This document shows, piece after piece, positions 1 to 64,000 of a DNA stretch of 64,000 nt. The position numbers and the translations under genes were made by a program. The stretch's first letter is position 1. Every line of letters starts with the position of its first letter. The notes beneath the pieces are model-generated. The model was not told where the DNA came from, searched no databases, and saw only the letters and a program-made list of their open reading frames with translations. Source of the DNA: Phocoena phocoena (taxonomy: Eukaryota > Chordata > Mammalia > Artiodactyla > Phocoenidae); contig NC_089224.1 of assembly GCF_963924675.1 (NCBI RefSeq), forward strand, positions 66,511,464 to 66,575,463, written 5' to 3'.

Positions 1-1370
1 AGCTCTAGGCTTTCTATCATGACACAGCACAAAGAACACCTGAAACCTAATATTAATTCCTAATTATTTTTTTAATCTTTCAGTTGGTTTTTGTATCCAA
101 TAAATGGAAATTTGAGAAAGAGACAAATCTGTTGAGACATTGATCCAGAATATAAAAATGAGTTATGAAAGAGTGCTTAGAGCAGCAGCTGGTATATGGT
201 ATATGGCAAATGCTGTTAGTATTAGCAATTACTACAAATATGATAGCTATTATGGCAACCATTTCTAATACTAATATTGCTACACCAAGAAGAAGCAGAT
301 ATTTTGATTGTTTTCAACTTTTGTATGATGTTAGAAACAAATTTTTACAAATTAAGAACTGTAGAGATAAGGTATTCTTACCTCTAGCAGAACGTGTTTT
401 ATGGGGTTTCAGTTCCCTGTGGGAAGGGTGCGCATTCTCTTCAGAAACCCTCATCCCTGCCTAGATCTTCCCCATCAGTTCCTTAACTAGGTTGATGAGA
501 AAGTGTGTATATATGTGTGTGCGTGTGTGCTGGGAGCGGGGAGAGGGGGGAGGGTTGTTGCTGGGAGTCAAGGACTTAGGTTTTAGCATCTGACTTCTTC
601 CCTCCCTTTCAAGCCAGGAGGGTTCACTTTTCTACTTTATGAATTTACCAAAAGCAAAAGGAATATTCCCTCTCACTTGGTATATAAACCAGAGGAGAGT
701 ATTTCTGTTAACCTGTGAGGGTTCTTGTTAGAACTGGAAGAGAATACTGTCTCAGTCAGAGATGGCCTCAGTGGTGTCCCATTCCAGGCGTCGTGCCCCC
801 ACCTTCTTGCTATTGCGGCATCATTATCCAAAGCTTAGAGTGAAGCTAAGAAAGAGAACATAGAATATGATATTCTACTGGTGAGGTGAAATATATTTAT
901 AATCCTTGACCCTACCCCTGTCTGCCAGGTTTTTGTTTGTGTCAGTTTTCAAGTTTCTGCAGAATTGGAAGGCCATCACTTAAAATGGCCCCTGGTCACT
1001 TATTCCTCGGTCAATAAAAAGTTAAATACAGTTGCCTTGTCACGTCTATTACCTAGCAAGGATGGCACGATGAATTGAGCTGACGACTGGACTTTAAATC
1101 ATGGATGTGTAGGATTAACCGTTTTGGCTCACTCACTCATTCATTAGCATCAGATTCTGGTTAATTGATATTCTATTTCCAAAGACCTCCTTCTGCCTCT
1201 TTAACACAACCCCTTTCAAGACAGTTTTCACCAGTGGAATTAAAGAAACCAGATGTGGCTGGTTAATAAATAAATGTGTATACCTTTGTGGGTGTATGAA
1301 ATTGTTAATATTAGAAAGCACTGAACTAGTATAACCTGCCAGTGTCTCTCTGGTTCATGCTAACTTCCAG
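1..1370. other. Upstream intergenic DNA, no gene seen
   Basis: No exon-like or conserved coding segment is visible on either strand. The open frames here are short, lack family resemblance and have no splice context. A (GT)-rich patch lies near 505-530 followed by a G-rich stretch to about 555. AT-rich sequence dominates elsewhere. Confidence 0.6.
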
Positions 1371-1740
1371 TCATAGAGTCCAACAAAAGAGGATTATTTA
1401 AATCTGTTTGATGGAATACTATATACTACACTATACTATATAGTTACCTAAAACTGTGTTACAGAAAAATATTTAATGGCATAGAAAGATAATGAGAAAA
1501 AGGTGGTTAAATAACAGTATATATAATTTGTACAGTATAATCCTTTTTTTTTTTTAACAAAAGGGCCATAACATACATATACAAGGAAATAAGATATCAA
1601 AACATACACCAAAATCTTAACAATGATTAGTCTGGGTAAAGGAATTATGAGTAATTTTCCCCTTTGTGTATGTTTTTCTCTGTGTTCCCCAAATTTCTGC
1701 TTTTAACACAAATTGTGTTTGCGAAACCCAGTAACATTTT
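1370..1740 (+). repeat. Probable ancient L1 3'-end remnant
   Basis: The segment resembles the degraded 3' UTR of old mammalian L1 elements: a 'one-more-cycle' AT-rich tract, then a 'caaaatcttaacaatgatta' stretch, then a T-rich tail. It is heavily diverged and I recognise it only by general pattern, so the family is uncertain. Confidence 0.3.
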
Positions 1741-2339
1741 CCTTTTCAAAGGATGGTGGTAGAGTATGACTGGCTGACTGTCTAGACAAGAACTCATAGT
1801 GTGTGTGCATTCGTGGGGTCATCACAAGTTCAGGGGCTCTTTCCCAACTTTCAAGTTTATGAGCACAATTTGAGTAGTTCACTAAAGAACTAATGATGAT
1901 ATAAAATGATTAGATATGTTCCTTGCTCTCAACTCCCATTACACCTACATTATTTTTCCATTAGGATAGGTTTCCCTAAATGTAATCATTTCTTCAAAGA
2001 ATTTGACTCTTTTAAGGCTCTTGAAGCAGGGTACCAAGTCACTTTTCAAAAAATTTTTACTAGTAATGTAGCAAATGACAGGATAGTGCCCTCCTAAACA
2101 CTATTTTTTTAATTATTTCCTGCCTTTCGAACAGTTATAACGGTATTCTACTTTATTTTAATTTGTATTAAAATTTTCTAATAACAAGTTCACTTTTTAA
2201 AAAAAAACTTATTCTACTTTTCTTTGGTTACAACTTTTAGAGAGCGCAGATTTCAGTTGTGTGAGAGGAAGAAGCAGGAGGCTGGGAAAGGAGCATTCGT
2301 CCAGGAGTCAGGAATCAGGGTTCTACTGCAATAACTTTC

Positions 2340-2870
2340 TCAATGGCCTCCCCACTCCCATGCTTGACCCTGTCGAATCAGCAGAGTGCTCACTTAGAAA
2401 CTTTAATTAGATCACGTCCCTCTCCTGCTTAAAACCATCCAATGGCTTCCCATTGCTTTTAAAATAAAATGCATGATGGGCAAGGCTCCCCTAAGCAACC
2501 TTGCTCACTTCACTGCAACCACGCTGCCTTCCCTTCGTTCCTCATTCCACTGTTTCCCACCTCAGTCTCTGTCCTTGCCTGGAATGCTCCTTTCTCATTT
2601 CCACACCTGGCTCGGGTTCCTTCAGGGTTTAGCTTAAATATCACTTCCTCTGACAGGCCTTTCCTGCCTCTCCATCACATTCATTCTGTTTTTTCTTCCT
2701 GGGACCTATCACCGCCTGAAATTATCCTGATCATATGTAGGTTATCTTGTTCTGTTCCTGTCTCACACACCAGAACGTAAGCTCTGAGACATGCAGCATT
2801 GACTGGATCCCTTAGTACCACAGCCCAGCCTCTAGTAGATTAGACATTATTAGTTGAGTGAGTGAAGACC
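2340..2870 (+). repeat. L2 LINE 3' end
   Basis: The order of blocks matches the L2 3' end in sense orientation: 'aaaaccatccaatggcttcc', then 'ggaatgctcctttctcattt', then 'tatcacttcctctgacaggc', then a 'cagaacgtaagctctgagac' block, and finally a gtgag-type terminal repeat at about 2855-2865. The open frame at 2469-2780 lies wholly inside this repeat and is not a gene. Confidence 0.6.
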
Positions 2871-3406
2871 TACGTAGACCTCAGGGAACCTCATCTTTAA
2901 TAAGAGAGTTAACTAGATGAATGTGAGTAGGTTTAAGTGGAAGCACCCTCTCAATGACGCCAGCGGGGATTTCTAGAAACCTCAGGCCAGGAAGTCTTAA
3001 TAGAGAATTAGGGAGCGAGGGGGTGGAGGGAGAGTCAATGAGGAGAACCTTTGCGGTGTAGTCGTTCCATCTGTTGGAGAGCGCAGGAGACCCTAGCGCG
3101 ATGCTTTAGGGGAGAAGCAGGCATAGAGCCATTTGAAAAAGTCTTTTTTTTCTTTTGTGTGTGTGTTTTTTTTTTTTTTTTTTGGACACGGAGACCTGAT
3201 TGAAAGCAAAGTAAGAAGACTCGCCGGACTCCAAACCGGCGAGTCCCGGCGCACTCGGGACCCCGGCCCACCCAGGTACCGCCGCAAACGCCGCTCTCCG
3301 TCCCCTCCCGGATCTGTTTCCTCGGAGCGCTGAAAAGGCTTTCAAAATACTAAATGCAACTGACATCTTTTTCTGAGTTAAAAACAAACAAAACCTCTGA
3401 AAATAG

Positions 3407-63729
<60,323 letters not shown>

Positions 63730-64000
63730 CAGGAGTCTGCCATCAACCACCAGAACATCTTGGAAAGCGACACCTCCTATGTCTACCTGTCCATGTCTTA
63801 CTACTTTGTAAAGATGTGGCTCTGAAGAACTTTGCCAGATATTTTCTTCATCAATCTCTTGAGGAGAAGGAGCTCGCTAAGAAGCTGATGAAGGTTCAGA
63901 ACCAACAAGGGGCCATATCTTCCTTCAGGATATCAGGAAACCAGACAATGAATGCAATGGAGTGTGTGTTACTCTTGGAAAAAATTGTGAATCAGTCACT
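63730..64000 (+). pseudogene. Ferritin heavy chain (FTH1) processed pseudogene, 5'-truncated, runs off the window
   Basis: Ferritin heavy chain is the ferroxidase subunit of the iron-storage cage. The sequence matches the FTH1 coding region without introns. Recognisable stretches are [10 protein letters not shown] (63778-63807), KNFA (around 63826) and FLQDI (around 63933), and the window ends in a VNQSL-like block. The copy starts inside the coding region (equivalent to …QDSEAAIN), so the 5' UTR with its iron-responsive element is absent. A net loss of about 4 bp just after YYF shifts the frame and makes an early TGA. A second deletion of roughly 25 bp removes the segment before NAMEC. Several substitutions add further damage. 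It cannot encode ferritin. The 3' end, poly-A tract and right target-site duplication lie past base 64000. Confidence 0.88.

Overview
The window is vertebrate nuclear DNA, almost certainly from a cetacean or a close cetartiodactyl. It carries at least eight CHR-type tRNA-derived SINEs, whose heads read like 'gggcttccctggtggcgcag'. I see no BovB/ART2 elements, which ruminants would be expected to have. MIR, L2, Tigger, MaLR and L1 remnants are ordinary eutherian content. Nothing bacterial or viral-genomic is present, apart from LTR-like endogenous retroviral fragments.

The only real protein-coding gene I can support is the 5' half of SMC5, on the + strand. It encodes the ATPase/coiled-coil subunit of the SMC5/6 DNA-repair complex. 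Ten exons join in frame with GT-AG introns: 3668-3864, 8828-8969, 17535-17587, 42848-43010, 44029-44163, 45714-45854, 47239-47400, 48200-48271, 60028-60283 and 62101-62255. Together they encode 492 codons: the N-terminus, Walker A, the Q-loop region, the ascending coiled coil and the approach to the hinge. The rest of the gene lies beyond base 64000.

Layout. 1-3200 is upstream intergenic DNA with an L2 3' end. About 3230-3970 is a CpG-rich promoter and exon 1. Intron 1 (3865-8827) has MIR, L2-like and CHR SINE copies. Intron 2 (8970-17534) holds an old sense L1 with nested SINEs, a Tigger-like piece and a MaLR LTR piece. Intron 3 (17588-42847, 25 kb) is an L1 graveyard. Its main feature is an antisense near-full-length L1 (28.8-33.9 and 41.15-42.2 kb) split by a second, younger composite L1 insertion (33.9-41.15 kb). 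Introns 4-7 are short and mostly unique, with one well-preserved hAT-type MITE in intron 5. Intron 8 (48272-60027) is old antisense L1 interrupted by a Tigger/MER8-like element, a CHR SINE fragment and an LTR. Intron 9 shows little. Intron 10 begins at 62256 and contains an (AC)n microsatellite and, running off the window end, a 5'-truncated processed pseudogene of ferritin heavy chain.

I found no undescribed biological system. The best second looks are the nested L1 structure with its duplicated 3' end, the two L1 lineages with different inter-ORF spacers, the tandem repeat in an L1 5' UTR, the ferritin pseudogene, and the clean target-site duplications that allow insertion ordering. Repeat family names come from recognition by eye, not from a database search.
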